In this document: piece after piece, positions 53,276 through 62,716 of the stretch
Layout of the letters: every line of letters begins with the position of its first letter
How positions within the stretch are numbered: the stretch's first letter is position 1
Notes under the pieces: generated by a model
Seen by the model: the letters and a program-made list of their open reading frames with translations, nothing else
What the model was told of the DNA's origin: nothing
The model's database searches: none
Position numbers and translations under genes: made by a program
NCBI RefSeq assembly: GCF_004346185.1
Contig: NZ_SMAI01000001.1
Span: 744,001-808,000 of the forward strand
Source: Aquabacter spiritensis
GTDB taxonomy: Bacteria; Pseudomonadota; Alphaproteobacteria; Rhizobiales; Xanthobacteraceae
Direction of reading: 5' to 3'
DNA: 64,000 nt

Positions 53276-54052
53276 ATGGGCTTCCAGCACGCCGGGCGGC
53301 CCCCCGCCGAAAGCGATCTTCCCCGCATCGCCGCCGCCCTCGATGCGCGGCTGCATGCGGCGAGCCCGCTCGAAATTCTCTCCGTCGCCGCCGAAACCGA
53401 GCGCGGGCGGATCGCCGCGGTCTCGTCCTTCGGCGTGGAATCGGCCGTCATGCTGCACATGATGGCGCTCGTCGACGCCGCCATCCCGGTGATCTTTCTC
53501 GATACCGGCCATCTCTTCGCCGAGACTTTGGCCTATCGCGACACGCTGGTGGATCGTCTGGGTCTGCGGGATGTCCGCACCATCACGCCGGACGCGGCCG
53601 ATCTCTCCATCGGCGATCCCGAGGCGGCCCTGTGGGCGCAGGATCCCGATGCCTGCTGCCGCCTGCGCAAGGTGGCGCCGCTGGCCGGCGCCCTGACGCC
53701 CTTCGCCGCCTGGATCAACGGGCGCAAGCGCTATCAGGCGGCGACGCGGACCCGTATTCCGGTGGTGGAAGCCGACGGACATCGTCTGAAATTCAATCCG
53801 CTCGCCGCCCTCGGCCCGGCCGAGATCGCCGGCTGGATGAAGGCGCACCGGCTGCCGGCGCATCCGCTCCAGCGCTTCGGCTTCCCCTCTGTCGGCTGCA
53901 TGCCCTGCACCAGCCGCGTCACAACCGGCGAAGACCCGCGTGCCGGCCGCTGGCGCGGCCGGGCGAAGACCGAATGCGGAATCCATGTCCGGGCCGTCGA
54001 TGGCGCGCCGCCGTCCGATCCGCAGCCGCCGGAGACATCCGCGCCATCCTGA
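53276..54052 (+). CDS. cysH: Assimilatory adenylyl-sulfate (APS) reductase
   Basis: Reduces activated sulfate to sulfite using thioredoxin. It has 258 residues. Two cysteine pairs, C127/C128 (ACCRLRKV) and C208/C211 (GCMPCT), bind a 4Fe-4S cluster, which marks APS rather than PAPS specificity. The catalytic cysteine is C234 in KTECGIH. SSFGVESAVMLHM is the PP-loop region. Last gene of the operon; sulfate activation genes (cysD, cysN) are outside the window. Confidence 0.95.
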   Translation: MGFQHAGRPPAESDLPRIAAALDARLHAASPLEILSVAAETERGRIAAVSSFGVESAVMLHMMALVDAAIPVIFLDTGHLFAETLAYRDTLVDRLGLRDVRTITPDAADLSIGDPEAALWAQDPDACCRLRKVAPLAGALTPFAAWINGRKRYQAATRTRIPVVEADGHRLKFNPLAALGPAEIAGWMKAHRLPAHPLQRFGFPSVGCMPCTSRVTTGEDPRAGRWRGRAKTECGIHVRAVDGAPPSDPQPPETSAPS

Positions 54053-54127
54053 CCGGCCGAACCCGACGACCTCCCGGACGCGACCGCGGGAAAGACCGGC
54101 CCCCCGCCGAATGCGGCGGTCCGGGGA

Positions 54128-54802
54128 TCAGCCGCCGGGGCGCCCGGGGCGCGCCGCGATCTGCAGATCCTCGATCCGCTGCTTCATATCGCGCGACAGG
54201 CGCTTGGCGTCTTCCGGCAGGACGAAAGCGGTGTCGTCGTGGGGCACGGCCCCCGACTTCGGCTGGAACACGCGTGCGCCGTCCGCGGTCATGACGAGGT
54301 CGCCGGTGCGCAGCGTCTCGTCCTGCTTGATCGGGATCGCGGCGACGCCCAGCGGGCCGTTGCCGGTGCAAGTGCAGGCCTGATCGAGCCTGGTGCGGTA
54401 GACATAGGCATTGGGAATGTCGCCATAGGCTAGGCCGGCATCGCTATAGGCACCCTCGATCGAGGCCCCGGATCCGCGGAACACCTCGCTCGGCGCTTTC
54501 GGGCAAAAGGCCGCGCACTGGGCTTCGGCCGCGCCGGGGGTCGCGTCGCTGAGCGGAAAATAGCGGCCGTCGCACATCCGTACGCAATAGGCGACGCGCC
54601 GGCTCGGGCGTGCACTCTCCTGCGGCTCCACCGGGACCGCGACGCTGGGGAGGGCGGCAACCTGAGGGGGCGCCTGGCGCACGAGCCCGCCAAACAGCGC
54701 GGCGAAGAAATCCGCCGGAGTCTGCGCGGCCGCCGGGACGGCGCCCAGCGTCGCCACGCTCACGGCCGCAAACAGGCCTCTGATCGCGATTGCGGTGCGC
54801 AT
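54128..54802 (-). CDS. DUF2865 exported protein
   Basis: 224-residue protein with a signal peptide (cleavage near AAAQT). The cysteine pattern YCVRMCDGRYFPLSD, then CAAFCP and CTCTG, is characteristic of DUF2865, a family of unknown function in Rhizobiales envelopes. GGGGAG precedes the ATG at 54802, which is chosen over a long arginine-rich extension. Downstream of a small exported protein gene on the same strand. Confidence 0.85.
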   Translation of the reverse strand: MRTAIAIRGLFAAVSVATLGAVPAAAQTPADFFAALFGGLVRQAPPQVAALPSVAVPVEPQESARPSRRVAYCVRMCDGRYFPLSDATPGAAEAQCAAFCPKAPSEVFRGSGASIEGAYSDAGLAYGDIPNAYVYRTRLDQACTCTGNGPLGVAAIPIKQDETLRTGDLVMTADGARVFQPKSGAVPHDDTAFVLPEDAKRLSRDMKQRIEDLQIAARPGRPGG

Positions 54803-54828
54803 GCGGCCACTCCCCGGGTCAACCCCGA

Positions 54829-55002
54829 TCAGACGGTGAAGGACGAGAACGCCAGGGCCGCGAATTTGCTCGGGCCGTAATAGCGTTGCTCTTTTTGCTG
54901 CTCCTGCCGCGGCGGCGCATCGGATGCGGCGAGCAGGGACGCCGACGCCGAAGTGAGGACCGCCAGAAGCGAAATGACGACGAACCCGCGCGCGAGTGCC
55001 AT
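54829..55002 (-). CDS. Small exported protein, 57 residues
   Basis: Begins MALARGFVVISLLAVL, a signal peptide with cleavage probable near ASA or LAA. The mature tail is short and Gln/Lys-rich (RQEQQKEQRYYGPSKFAAL). GGAGG lies five bases before the ATG. It is 26 bases upstream of the DUF2865 gene, so the two are probably one transcript. No family is recognised. Confidence 0.6.
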   Translation of the reverse strand: MALARGFVVISLLAVLTSASASLLAASDAPPRQEQQKEQRYYGPSKFAALAFSSFTV

Positions 55003-55290
55003 AGGACCCTCCAGCTCTTTCCGGACCCAGCGCCATAAGGCGCCGATCGGCTTCCGGGACGTTCTGCTAACTCTGTTTCCCGCCCCCTGGTTCCCGGCGG
55101 CGCCACGGCGCCGCCCGCGCCGCGGCCGATCCGCGGCGGGAAAAGCATGTGCTTGAAAGCTCCGGCAATTCGGGCAATCTGGCGCGCCGCGCGGGGGGCG
55201 CGCCGGAGGGCGCGATCCGGTCGGCGGGACCGACGTCCCCAAAAGGGACATCGCCTTCCCTCATTCGCTCAGAGGCAGGGTGACGGCGCC

Positions 55291-56223
55291 ATGATCGACA
55301 AGCTGGAATATCTCATCGCCCTGTCCCGCGAGCGGCATTTCGGCCGGGCGGGCGAAGCCTGCGGCGTGACGCAGCCAACTTTGTCGGCCGGAATCAAGCA
55401 GTTGGAGGATACGCTCGGGGTGCTTCTGGTGCAGCGCGGATCGCGCTTCATCGGCTTCACCCCCGAGGGCGAGCGGACCCTGGAATGGGCGCGCCGCATC
55501 GTGTCGGATTCCCGCGCCATGCGGCAGGACATCGACGCGCTGAAGCGCGGGCTCGCCGGGCCGTTGCGCATCGCGGCGATCCCGACCGCGCTGCCCATGG
55601 TGGCGGCGCTCACGACGCCGTTCCGGGCGCGCCATCCCGACGTGCGCTTCACAATCATTTCGCGGACCTCGATCGAGATCCTCAACCATCTGGAAAACCT
55701 GGAGATCGACGCCGGCCTCACCTATCTCGACAACGAGCCGCTCGGCCGCGTGAACACGGTGCCGCTCTATCGCGAGCGCTATCGGCTGGTGACCTCGCCC
55801 AATTCGAAATATGGCGATCGCGCAGAAGTGACCTGGGCGGAGATCGCCGAACTGCCGCTCTGCCTCCTGACGCCCGACATGCAGAACCGCCGCATCATCG
55901 ACGGTCTGCTCTCCGCCGCCGGCGGGCCGCCCAAGCCGACGCTCGAATCCAATTCCATGATCGTTCTGTTCACCCATGTCCGAACCGGCCATTGGGCGAG
56001 CGTGATGCCGGCCATGCTGGCGGATTCGCTGGGGCTCACCGCGATCGTCCGCTCGATCCCGATCGTCGCGCCGGAGATCACCCATCTCATCGGCCTCGTC
56101 GTGCCGCACCGCGAGCCGACCACCCCGATCACCGCCGCGCTCGTCTCCGAAGCCCGCCGCATCGCGCCGCGTCTGGAAGGACTGACGGACAAGGATCCCG
56201 CTCTGGCGGTGCTCACCTCCTGA
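55291..56223 (+). CDS. LysR-family regulator next to formate dehydrogenase
   Basis: 310-residue LysR-type regulator. The helix-turn-helix (residues 1-60) includes ERHFGRAGEACGVTQPTLSA. The effector domain follows from about 90, with LRIAAIPTALPMVAALT. It precedes the fds operon on the same strand, like FdsR of Cupriavidus, which controls formate dehydrogenase. The ATG at 55291 follows GGCAGGG. A LysR-type dyad lies between it and fdsG. The role is inferred from position. Confidence 0.9.
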   Translation: MIDKLEYLIALSRERHFGRAGEACGVTQPTLSAGIKQLEDTLGVLLVQRGSRFIGFTPEGERTLEWARRIVSDSRAMRQDIDALKRGLAGPLRIAAIPTALPMVAALTTPFRARHPDVRFTIISRTSIEILNHLENLEIDAGLTYLDNEPLGRVNTVPLYRERYRLVTSPNSKYGDRAEVTWAEIAELPLCLLTPDMQNRRIIDGLLSAAGGPPKPTLESNSMIVLFTHVRTGHWASVMPAMLADSLGLTAIVRSIPIVAPEITHLIGLVVPHREPTTPITAALVSEARRIAPRLEGLTDKDPALAVLTS

Positions 56224-56370
56224 GGGCGATGCGGCGGAAGGAACAGGACCTGCCCTCGCGGCAGATAGAGAATGCCGATCACCGGCCCGCGCGAATTTTG
56301 AAACGTTCGCACAATGCCCCCAGACAGGTGCCGTGCGACGGGCCTCCCCCTGCGCGGAGCGACGCCGATT

Positions 56371-56435
56371 GATAGAGATGTTCTATCGCAACATCCGACA
56401 GGTCGCTTGATCCCGGCTCTTTGTATGCCACACTC
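56371..56435 (+). promoter_or_regulatory. fds promoter region: LysR-type dyad and GntR half-site
   Basis: GATAGA (56371-56376) and TCTATC (56382-56387) form a perfect dyad that fits the LysR T-N11-A pattern (ATAG-N7-CTAT). Further on, GTATGCCACACTC (56423-56435) matches the left part of the frc operator (GTATGCCA) but not its right arm. The region is 54-118 bases before fdsG. Confidence 0.5.
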
Positions 56436-56488
56436 CTTGTAACGATCACAAAAAGCGCGGCGTCACGCCGCCTGCCAGGAAACGAAAC

Positions 56489-56965
56489 ATGTCGGTTGGC
56501 TATGAGCCCTGGAGCGCGGACCGCGCCGCGCAGATCATCGCGTCGCATCGCGACATGGCGGGCGCGACCATGCCGATCCTGCACGCGATCCAAGAGGCGT
56601 TCGGCTTCGTCCCGGAGCCGGTGGTGCCGATGATCGCCGAAAGCCTCAATCTGTCGCGTGCCGAAGTGCACGGGGTCGTCACCTTCTATCACGACTTCCG
56701 GCGCGAGCCGCCGGGCCGCCACGTGATCAAGCTGTGTGCCGCGGAGGCCTGCCAGGCGATGGGCGCGACCGCCCTTGCCGCTTATGCCGAGCAGAAGCTC
56801 GGAATCGAGATGGGTGAGACCTCGCCGGACGGCCGCGTGACCCTGGAGCCGATTTATTGCCTCGGCCTGTGCGCCTGCGCCCCCTCGGGCCTGGTCGACG
56901 GCCGGCTGGTCGGCCGGCTCGACCGGACCGCCATCGACGAACTCGCCGCGGAGGCCAACCGATGA
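56489..56965 (+). CDS. fdsG: NAD-dependent formate dehydrogenase, gamma subunit
   Basis: NuoE-like subunit of 158 residues that carries a [2Fe-2S] centre held by C83, C88, C124 and C128 (AAEACQ and CLGLCACAP). It is part of the soluble, molybdenum-dependent formate dehydrogenase that makes CO2 and NADH. CAGGA precedes the ATG. Its stop overlaps the fdsB start by ATGA. Confidence 0.95.
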   Translation: MSVGYEPWSADRAAQIIASHRDMAGATMPILHAIQEAFGFVPEPVVPMIAESLNLSRAEVHGVVTFYHDFRREPPGRHVIKLCAAEACQAMGATALAAYAEQKLGIEMGETSPDGRVTLEPIYCLGLCACAPSGLVDGRLVGRLDRTAIDELAAEANR

Positions 56966-58524
56966 GCACCGCCCGCATCTTCGTCCCGAACGACGCGACC
57001 GCAATCGCCTGCGGCGCCGACCGGGTGGCGCGGACCCTCGCCGACGCGCTCGCCGCGCGCGGGGTCCAGATCGACATCGTCCGCAACGGCTCGCGCGGCC
57101 TGTTCTGGCTGGAGCCGCTGCTGGAGGTCGAGACCCCGGCCGGCCGTGTCGGCTATGGCCCGGTGACGCCCGCCGACATTGACGGCCTGCTCGCCGCCGG
57201 CCTCCTCGACGGCCAGGCGCATCCCTTGTGCGTCGGCCTGGTCGAGGAAATCCCCTATCTGAAGAAGCAGACCCGCCTCACCTTCGCGCGCTGCGGTATC
57301 ATCGATCCGCTCTCGCTCGACGATTACACCGCGCATGACGGCTATAAGGGCCTCGCCAAGGCCGTCGAGATCGGACCGGCGGCGATCGTCGAGGAGGTGT
57401 TCCAGAGCGGGCTGCGCGGGCGCGGCGGCGCGGGCTTTCCGACCGGCATCAAATGGCGCACCGTCGCGGGCGCGCCGGCCGACCAGAAATACATCGTCTG
57501 CAATGCCGACGAGGGCGACAGCGGCACCTTCGCCGACCGCATGATCATGGAGGCGGATCCGTTCTGCCTGATCGAGGGCATGACCATTGCGGGCATCGCG
57601 GTGGGGGCGACCAAGGGCTTCGTCTATTGCCGCTCGGAATATCCGCTCTCGCTCATCGTGATGGAGAAGGCGATCGCGATCGCGCGGCGCGCCGGGCTGC
57701 TCGGCCCGAACGTCGCCGGCTCGGGCTATGCCTTCGACATCGAGATGCGGATGGGCGCCGGCGCCTATGTGTGCGGCGAGGAGACTGCGCTGCTCGACAG
57801 CCTCGAAGGCAAGCGCGGCATCGTGCGCGCCAAGCCCCCGCTCCCCGCCTTCAAGGGCCTGTTCGGCCGGCCGACCGTGATCAACAATCTGATCTCGCTC
57901 GCCACCGTCCCGGTGATCCTGGAAAAGGGCGGCGCCTTCTACAAGGATTTCGGCATGGGCCGCTCGCGCGGCACGATGCCGATCCAGTTGGCCGGCAACA
58001 TCAAATATGGCGGCCTGTTCGAGACCGCCTTCGGCATTTCGCTCGGCGAATTGGTGAACGAGATCGGCGGCGGCACCGCCTCGGGCCGCCCGGTGCGCGC
58101 GGTGCAGGCGGGCGGGCCGCTCGGCGCCTATCTGCCGGTGCACCAGTTCGACACCCCGTTCGATTACGAGGCCTTCGCGGCCAAGGACGCTTTGATCGGC
58201 CATGGCGGCATCACGGTGTTCGACGACACCGTGGACATGGCGCAGATGGCGCGCTTCGCCATGGAATTCTGCTCGCACGAGAGCTGCGGCAAGTGCACCC
58301 CCTGCCGCATCGGCTCGACCCGCGGCAAGGAGACGCTCGACAAGATCATCGCCGGGGAGCGGCGCGAAGCCAATCTCGCCATCCTCACCGACCTTTGCCA
58401 GACCATGAAGCTCGGCTCGCTCTGCGCCCTGGGCGGCTTCACGCCCTATCCCGTCATGAGCGCACTCACCCATTTCCCGGAAGATTTCGGCGTCGCGCCG
58501 AAGCTTCCGGCTGCGGCGGAATAA
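56962..58524 (+). CDS. fdsB: NAD-dependent formate dehydrogenase, beta subunit
   Basis: Diaphorase subunit of 520 residues that receives electrons and reduces NAD. A thioredoxin-like N-terminal part (about 1-120) precedes a NuoF-like core. FMN/NAD sites are GRGGAGFPTG (153-162) and the YVCGEETALLDSLEG stretch. The 4Fe-4S motif is SCGKCTPCRIG with a later cysteine in LCQTM. Second gene of fdsGBA. Confidence 0.96.
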   Translation: MSTARIFVPNDATAIACGADRVARTLADALAARGVQIDIVRNGSRGLFWLEPLLEVETPAGRVGYGPVTPADIDGLLAAGLLDGQAHPLCVGLVEEIPYLKKQTRLTFARCGIIDPLSLDDYTAHDGYKGLAKAVEIGPAAIVEEVFQSGLRGRGGAGFPTGIKWRTVAGAPADQKYIVCNADEGDSGTFADRMIMEADPFCLIEGMTIAGIAVGATKGFVYCRSEYPLSLIVMEKAIAIARRAGLLGPNVAGSGYAFDIEMRMGAGAYVCGEETALLDSLEGKRGIVRAKPPLPAFKGLFGRPTVINNLISLATVPVILEKGGAFYKDFGMGRSRGTMPIQLAGNIKYGGLFETAFGISLGELVNEIGGGTASGRPVRAVQAGGPLGAYLPVHQFDTPFDYEAFAAKDALIGHGGITVFDDTVDMAQMARFAMEFCSHESCGKCTPCRIGSTRGKETLDKIIAGERREANLAILTDLCQTMKLGSLCALGGFTPYPVMSALTHFPEDFGVAPKLPAAAE

Positions 58525-58621
58525 GGCCGATGAACCGCCGCGCCCGCTGCGCACCCCCGAGGGGGCCGAACACCCATTCCGCGCGCCCCGCGCGCCTTCG
58601 CCGTTTCTGAGGAGAACGCCC

Positions 58622-61459
58622 ATGTCCCTCATCCACGAAATCGATTACGGCACGCCCGTCTCCAAGAGCGAAAAGCTGGTTTCCGTCGTCATCGACGGCA
58701 TGACCATCAAGGTCCCGGAAGGCACCTCGATCATGCGCGCGGCGATGGAGGCGGGGAACCAGATCCCCAAGCTCTGCGCCACCGACATGCTGGAGGCCTT
58801 CGGCTCCTGCCGCTTGTGCCTGGTGGAGATCGAGGGCCGGGCCGGCACGCCCGCCTCCTGCACCACGCCGGTCATGGACGGCATGGTGGTGAAGACCCAG
58901 ACCGAGCGGCTGAAGCAGATCCGCAAGGGGGTGATGGAGCTGTATATCTCCGACCACCCGCTGGACTGCCTGACCTGCTCCGCCAATGGCGATTGCGAGC
59001 TTCAGGACATGGCCGGCGTCGTCGGCCTGCGCGAGGTGCGCTACGGCTATGAGGGCGAAAACCACATCAAGATGGGGAAGGACGAGTCCAACCCCTATTT
59101 CACCTATGAAAAGTCGAAATGCATCGTCTGCAACCGCTGCGTGCGGGCCTGCGAGGAGGTCCAGGGGACGTTCGCGCTGACGATTTCCGGCCGCGGCTTC
59201 GGCTCGCGGGTCTCGCCGGGCATGGACGAGAGCTTCCTGTCCTCCGAATGCGTCTCCTGCGGCGCCTGCGTCCAGGCCTGCCCGACCGCGACGCTCAACG
59301 AGAAGGCGATGTTCGACATCGGCACGCCCGAGCATTCGCTGGTGACGACCTGCGCCTATTGCGGGGTCGGCTGCACCTTCAAGGCGGAGATGCGCGGCGA
59401 CGAGCTGGTGCGCATGGTTCCCTACAAGGACGGCAAGGCCAATCGCGGCCATAGCTGCGTGAAGGGCCGCTTCGCCTATGGCTATGCCACCCACAAGGAC
59501 CGCATCCTGAAGCCGATGATCCGCGCCTCCATCCACGAGCCGTGGAAGGAAGTGAGCTACGAGGAAGCGATCACTTACGCCGCTTCCGAGTTCAAGCGCA
59601 TCCAGGCCACATACGGCCGCCGCTCGGTCGGCGGCATCACCTCCTCGCGCTGCACCAACGAGGAGACCTATCTCGTCCAGAAGCTGATCCGCGGCGCCTT
59701 CGGCAACAACAATGTCGACACCTGCGCCCGCGTCTGCCACTCGCCGACCGGCTACGGCCTGTCCCAGACCTACGGCACCTCGGCGGGCACCCAGGATTTC
59801 GATTCGGTCGAGGACAGCGACGTCATCCTGGTGATCGGCGCCAATCCGACCGACGGCCACCCGGTGTTCGGCTCGCGCATGAAGAAGCGGCTGCGCGAAG
59901 GCGCGAAGCTGATCGTGGTCGATCCGCGCAAGATCGATCTGGTGCGAACCCCGCACGTCGCGGCGGACTATCACCTGCCGTTGCGTCCCGGCACCAATGT
60001 CGCGATCGTCACCGCCCTGGCCCACGTCATCGTGACCGAGGGCCTCGTGAACGAGCAGTTCGTGCGCGAGCGCTGCGACTGGGCCGAGTTCCAGGACTGG
60101 GCGGCCTTCGTCTCGGATGCGCGCCACAGCCCCGAGGCGGTGCAGAAATATACCGGCGTCGATCCGGCTTTGGTGCGCGGCGCCGCGCGGCTCTATGCGA
60201 CCGGCGGCAACGGCGCGATCTATTACGGCCTCGGCGTCACCGAGCATTCGCAGGGCTCCACCACGGTCATGGCCATCGCCAACCTCGCCATGGCGACCGG
60301 CAATGTCGGCCGCCGGGGCGTCGGCGTGAACCCGCTGCGCGGCCAGAACAACGTGCAGGGCTCGTGCGACATGGGCTCGTTCCCGCACGAACTGCCCGGA
60401 TACAGGCACATCTCCGACGCGGCGACCCGCGCCTCTTTCGAGGCGCTGTGGGGCGTGACGCTGGACGACGAGCCGGGCCTGCGCATCCCCAACATGTTCG
60501 ATGCGGCGGTCGATGGCACCTTCAAGGGCATGTATGTGCAGGGCGAGGACATCCTCCAGTCCGACCCCGACACCAAGCATGTCTCGGCCGGGCTCGGCGC
60601 GCTGGAATGCCTGGTGGTGCAGGACCTGTTCCTGAACGAGACCGCCAATTACGCCCACGTCTTCCTGCCCGGCTGCTCCTTCCTTGAAAAGGACGGCACC
60701 TTCACCAATGCCGAGCGCCGCATCCAGCGCGTGCGCAAGGTGATGGCGCCGAAGAACGGCTATGCCGACTGGGAAGTCACGATGATGCTGGCCGAGGCGC
60801 TCGGCTACAAGATGGACTATGCCCATCCGAGCGAGATCATGGACGAGATCGCCCGCCTCACCCCCACCTTCACCGGGGTGTCCTACACCAAGCTGGACGA
60901 GATGGGCTCGGTGCAGTGGCCGTGCAACGAGAAGGCGCCGGAAGGCACGCCGATCATGCATATCGGCGGCTTCGTGCGCGGCAAGGGCAAGTTCATCCTG
61001 ACCGAATATGTGCCGACCGACGAGCGCACCGGGCCGCGCTTCCCGCTGCTCCTCACCACCGGCCGGATCCTCTCCCAGTACAATGTCGGCGCCCAGACCC
61101 GCCGCACCGCCAATGTCGCCTGGCATGCCGAGGACGTGCTGGAGATCCACCCGCACGATGCGGAGAATCGCGGCATTCGCGACGGCGACTTCGTGCGGCT
61201 GGAAAGCCGCGCCGGCTCGACCTCGCTGCGCGCGGTGATCAGCGAGCGGGTCTCGCCCGGCGTCGTCTACACCACCTTCCACCACCCGGTGACGCAGGCG
61301 AACGTGGTCACGACCGAATTCTCGGACTGGGCCACGAACTGCCCGGAATACAAGGTCACGGCGGTGCAGGTGGCCCCGTCCAACGGGCCGAGCGCGTGGC
61401 AGGAGGAATACGAGAAGCTCTCGCGCGAAAGCCGCCGCATCGCCGAAGCGGCGGAGTGA
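58622..61459 (+). CDS. fdsA: NAD-dependent formate dehydrogenase, catalytic alpha subunit
   Basis: Molybdenum subunit of 945 residues that oxidises formate. Ferredoxin-like N-terminus with [2Fe-2S] (C52, C63, C66, C80) and a His-ligated cluster (H112, C116, C119, C125), then two 4Fe-4S sites (C167-C177, C210-C220) and another before the Mo domain (C244, C247, C251, C279). The Mo-bound cysteine and adjacent catalytic histidine are C372 and H373 (ARVCHSPTG). It uses Cys rather than Sec. GAGGAGA precedes the ATG. Confidence 0.97.
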   Translation: MSLIHEIDYGTPVSKSEKLVSVVIDGMTIKVPEGTSIMRAAMEAGNQIPKLCATDMLEAFGSCRLCLVEIEGRAGTPASCTTPVMDGMVVKTQTERLKQIRKGVMELYISDHPLDCLTCSANGDCELQDMAGVVGLREVRYGYEGENHIKMGKDESNPYFTYEKSKCIVCNRCVRACEEVQGTFALTISGRGFGSRVSPGMDESFLSSECVSCGACVQACPTATLNEKAMFDIGTPEHSLVTTCAYCGVGCTFKAEMRGDELVRMVPYKDGKANRGHSCVKGRFAYGYATHKDRILKPMIRASIHEPWKEVSYEEAITYAASEFKRIQATYGRRSVGGITSSRCTNEETYLVQKLIRGAFGNNNVDTCARVCHSPTGYGLSQTYGTSAGTQDFDSVEDSDVILVIGANPTDGHPVFGSRMKKRLREGAKLIVVDPRKIDLVRTPHVAADYHLPLRPGTNVAIVTALAHVIVTEGLVNEQFVRERCDWAEFQDWAAFVSDARHSPEAVQKYTGVDPALVRGAARLYATGGNGAIYYGLGVTEHSQGSTTVMAIANLAMATGNVGRRGVGVNPLRGQNNVQGSCDMGSFPHELPGYRHISDAATRASFEALWGVTLDDEPGLRIPNMFDAAVDGTFKGMYVQGEDILQSDPDTKHVSAGLGALECLVVQDLFLNETANYAHVFLPGCSFLEKDGTFTNAERRIQRVRKVMAPKNGYADWEVTMMLAEALGYKMDYAHPSEIMDEIARLTPTFTGVSYTKLDEMGSVQWPCNEKAPEGTPIMHIGGFVRGKGKFILTEYVPTDERTGPRFPLLLTTGRILSQYNVGAQTRRTANVAWHAEDVLEIHPHDAENRGIRDGDFVRLESRAGSTSLRAVISERVSPGVVYTTFHHPVTQANVVTTEFSDWATNCPEYKVTAVQVAPSNGPSAWQEEYEKLSRESRRIAEAAE

Positions 61460-61617
61460 GCGGACGAAGGTGGTGTTCGCCCGCGCCCGCCCGCGCAACA
61501 GCCGCCCTCCCCCGCAGGCGGGAGAGGGCGGGCGGCGTGGTCCTTTGGCGCGGGACCGCTTGAACTCCCCCCCATTCGGCACGACCTTGACCGCATCGGC
61601 CTCGCGCGGTGCCCCTG

Positions 61618-62472
61618 ATGTCTGACAGCCCCTTCATCCCCGATTTCCCCGACCCGGTGCGGCGCGTCGTCCGCGCCGCATGGCGCGAAAACGCAATGAC
61701 CACGGGCGAGCGGGCGGTGCCGGAGGAGACGCCGGTCGCGCTCACCTATAACGGCACCACCCAGGCGGTGATGATGGCGAGCCCGCGCGACATCGCCGAT
61801 TTCGCGCTCGGCTTCTCCCTCACCGAGGGCATCGTCGCCTCCCCGGCCGACCTCATCAGTCTCGACGTGATCGCGGTCGAGGACGGAATCGAGGCGCGCA
61901 TGTGGATCGCGGAGGACCGGATGGCCCGGCTCTCGGCCCGCCGCCGCCACCTCGCCGGCCCGACCGGCTGCGGCCTGTGCGGCGTGGAAAGCCTCGCCGA
62001 GGCGATCCGTCCCGCCGCGCACGTCGCCGCCGACGCCATCTTCACGCCGGAGGCGCTGCTCGCCGCCATGGCGCTGCTCGGACCCGCCCAAACGCTGAAC
62101 CACGCGACCCGCGCGGTCCATGCCGCCGGCTATTTCGAGCCCGGCCGCGGGCTCCTCGCGGTGTGCGAGGATGTCGGCCGCCACAACGCGCTCGACAAGC
62201 TGGTGGGCAAGGTGGCGGCCTTGCAGGCGCAGCCGGCGCGCGGCCTGCTCCTGCTGACCAGCCGGGTGTCGATCGAGATGGTGCAAAAGGCGGCGGTGCT
62301 CGGCGTCGGGGTGATCGCCGCCGTCTCGGCGCCGACCTCGCTCGCGATCCGCACCGCCGACGCCGCAGGCGTCACCCTCGCCGCCATCGTCCGCCCCGAC
62401 GGCTTCGAAGTCTTCACCCATCCCGCCCGCATCGCGCCGGGCCCAGCGCAAAAGCAGACCCATGTCGCATAG
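61618..62472 (+). CDS. fdhD: FdhD sulfurtransferase (FdsC) for formate dehydrogenase
   Basis: Transfers sulfur to the bis-MGD cofactor, needed for active formate dehydrogenase. It has 284 residues from the ATG at 61618 (a GTG at 61609 is possible). The sulfur-carrying cysteine pair is in GPTGCGLCGVES. Conserved EDVGRHNALDKLVG and LLTSRVSIEMVQK follow. It overlaps fdsD by 11 bases. Confidence 0.95.
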   Translation: MSDSPFIPDFPDPVRRVVRAAWRENAMTTGERAVPEETPVALTYNGTTQAVMMASPRDIADFALGFSLTEGIVASPADLISLDVIAVEDGIEARMWIAEDRMARLSARRRHLAGPTGCGLCGVESLAEAIRPAAHVAADAIFTPEALLAAMALLGPAQTLNHATRAVHAAGYFEPGRGLLAVCEDVGRHNALDKLVGKVAALQAQPARGLLLLTSRVSIEMVQKAAVLGVGVIAAVSAPTSLAIRTADAAGVTLAAIVRPDGFEVFTHPARIAPGPAQKQTHVA

Positions 62473-62692
62473 CACCACCGATCGCCTGGTCTATATGGCG
62501 AACCAGATCGCCACCTTCTTCGCCAGCCAGCCCCATGCGGCGGCGATCGCCGGCACGCGCGAGCATATCGAGAAGTTCTGGGATCCGCGGATGCGCACCA
62601 AGATCGCCGAGCATATCGCCGCGGGCGGCGAGGGGCTCTCGCCGATCGCGAGGGAAGCGCTCGAAGGCCTGGCACCGGTCAAGGCGGCCTGA
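62462..62692 (+). CDS. fdsD: Formate dehydrogenase delta subunit
   Basis: Small helical subunit, 76 residues, needed for assembly or cofactor loading of FdsGBA. LVYMANQIATFFASQP and HIEKFWDPRMR are the family's conserved stretches. It overlaps the end of fdhD, closing the fdsGBA-fdhD-fdsD operon. Confidence 0.95.
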   Translation: MSHSTTDRLVYMANQIATFFASQPHAAAIAGTREHIEKFWDPRMRTKIAEHIAAGGEGLSPIAREALEGLAPVKAA

Positions 62693-62716
62693 CGACCCGC
62701 TCGCCCGCCGCTCCCG

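Noticed and set aside
58466-61582. A 1038-residue minus-strand frame opposite fdsA
   Set aside because: Antisense shadow; fdsA shows all cluster ligands and catalytic residues in the other frame.
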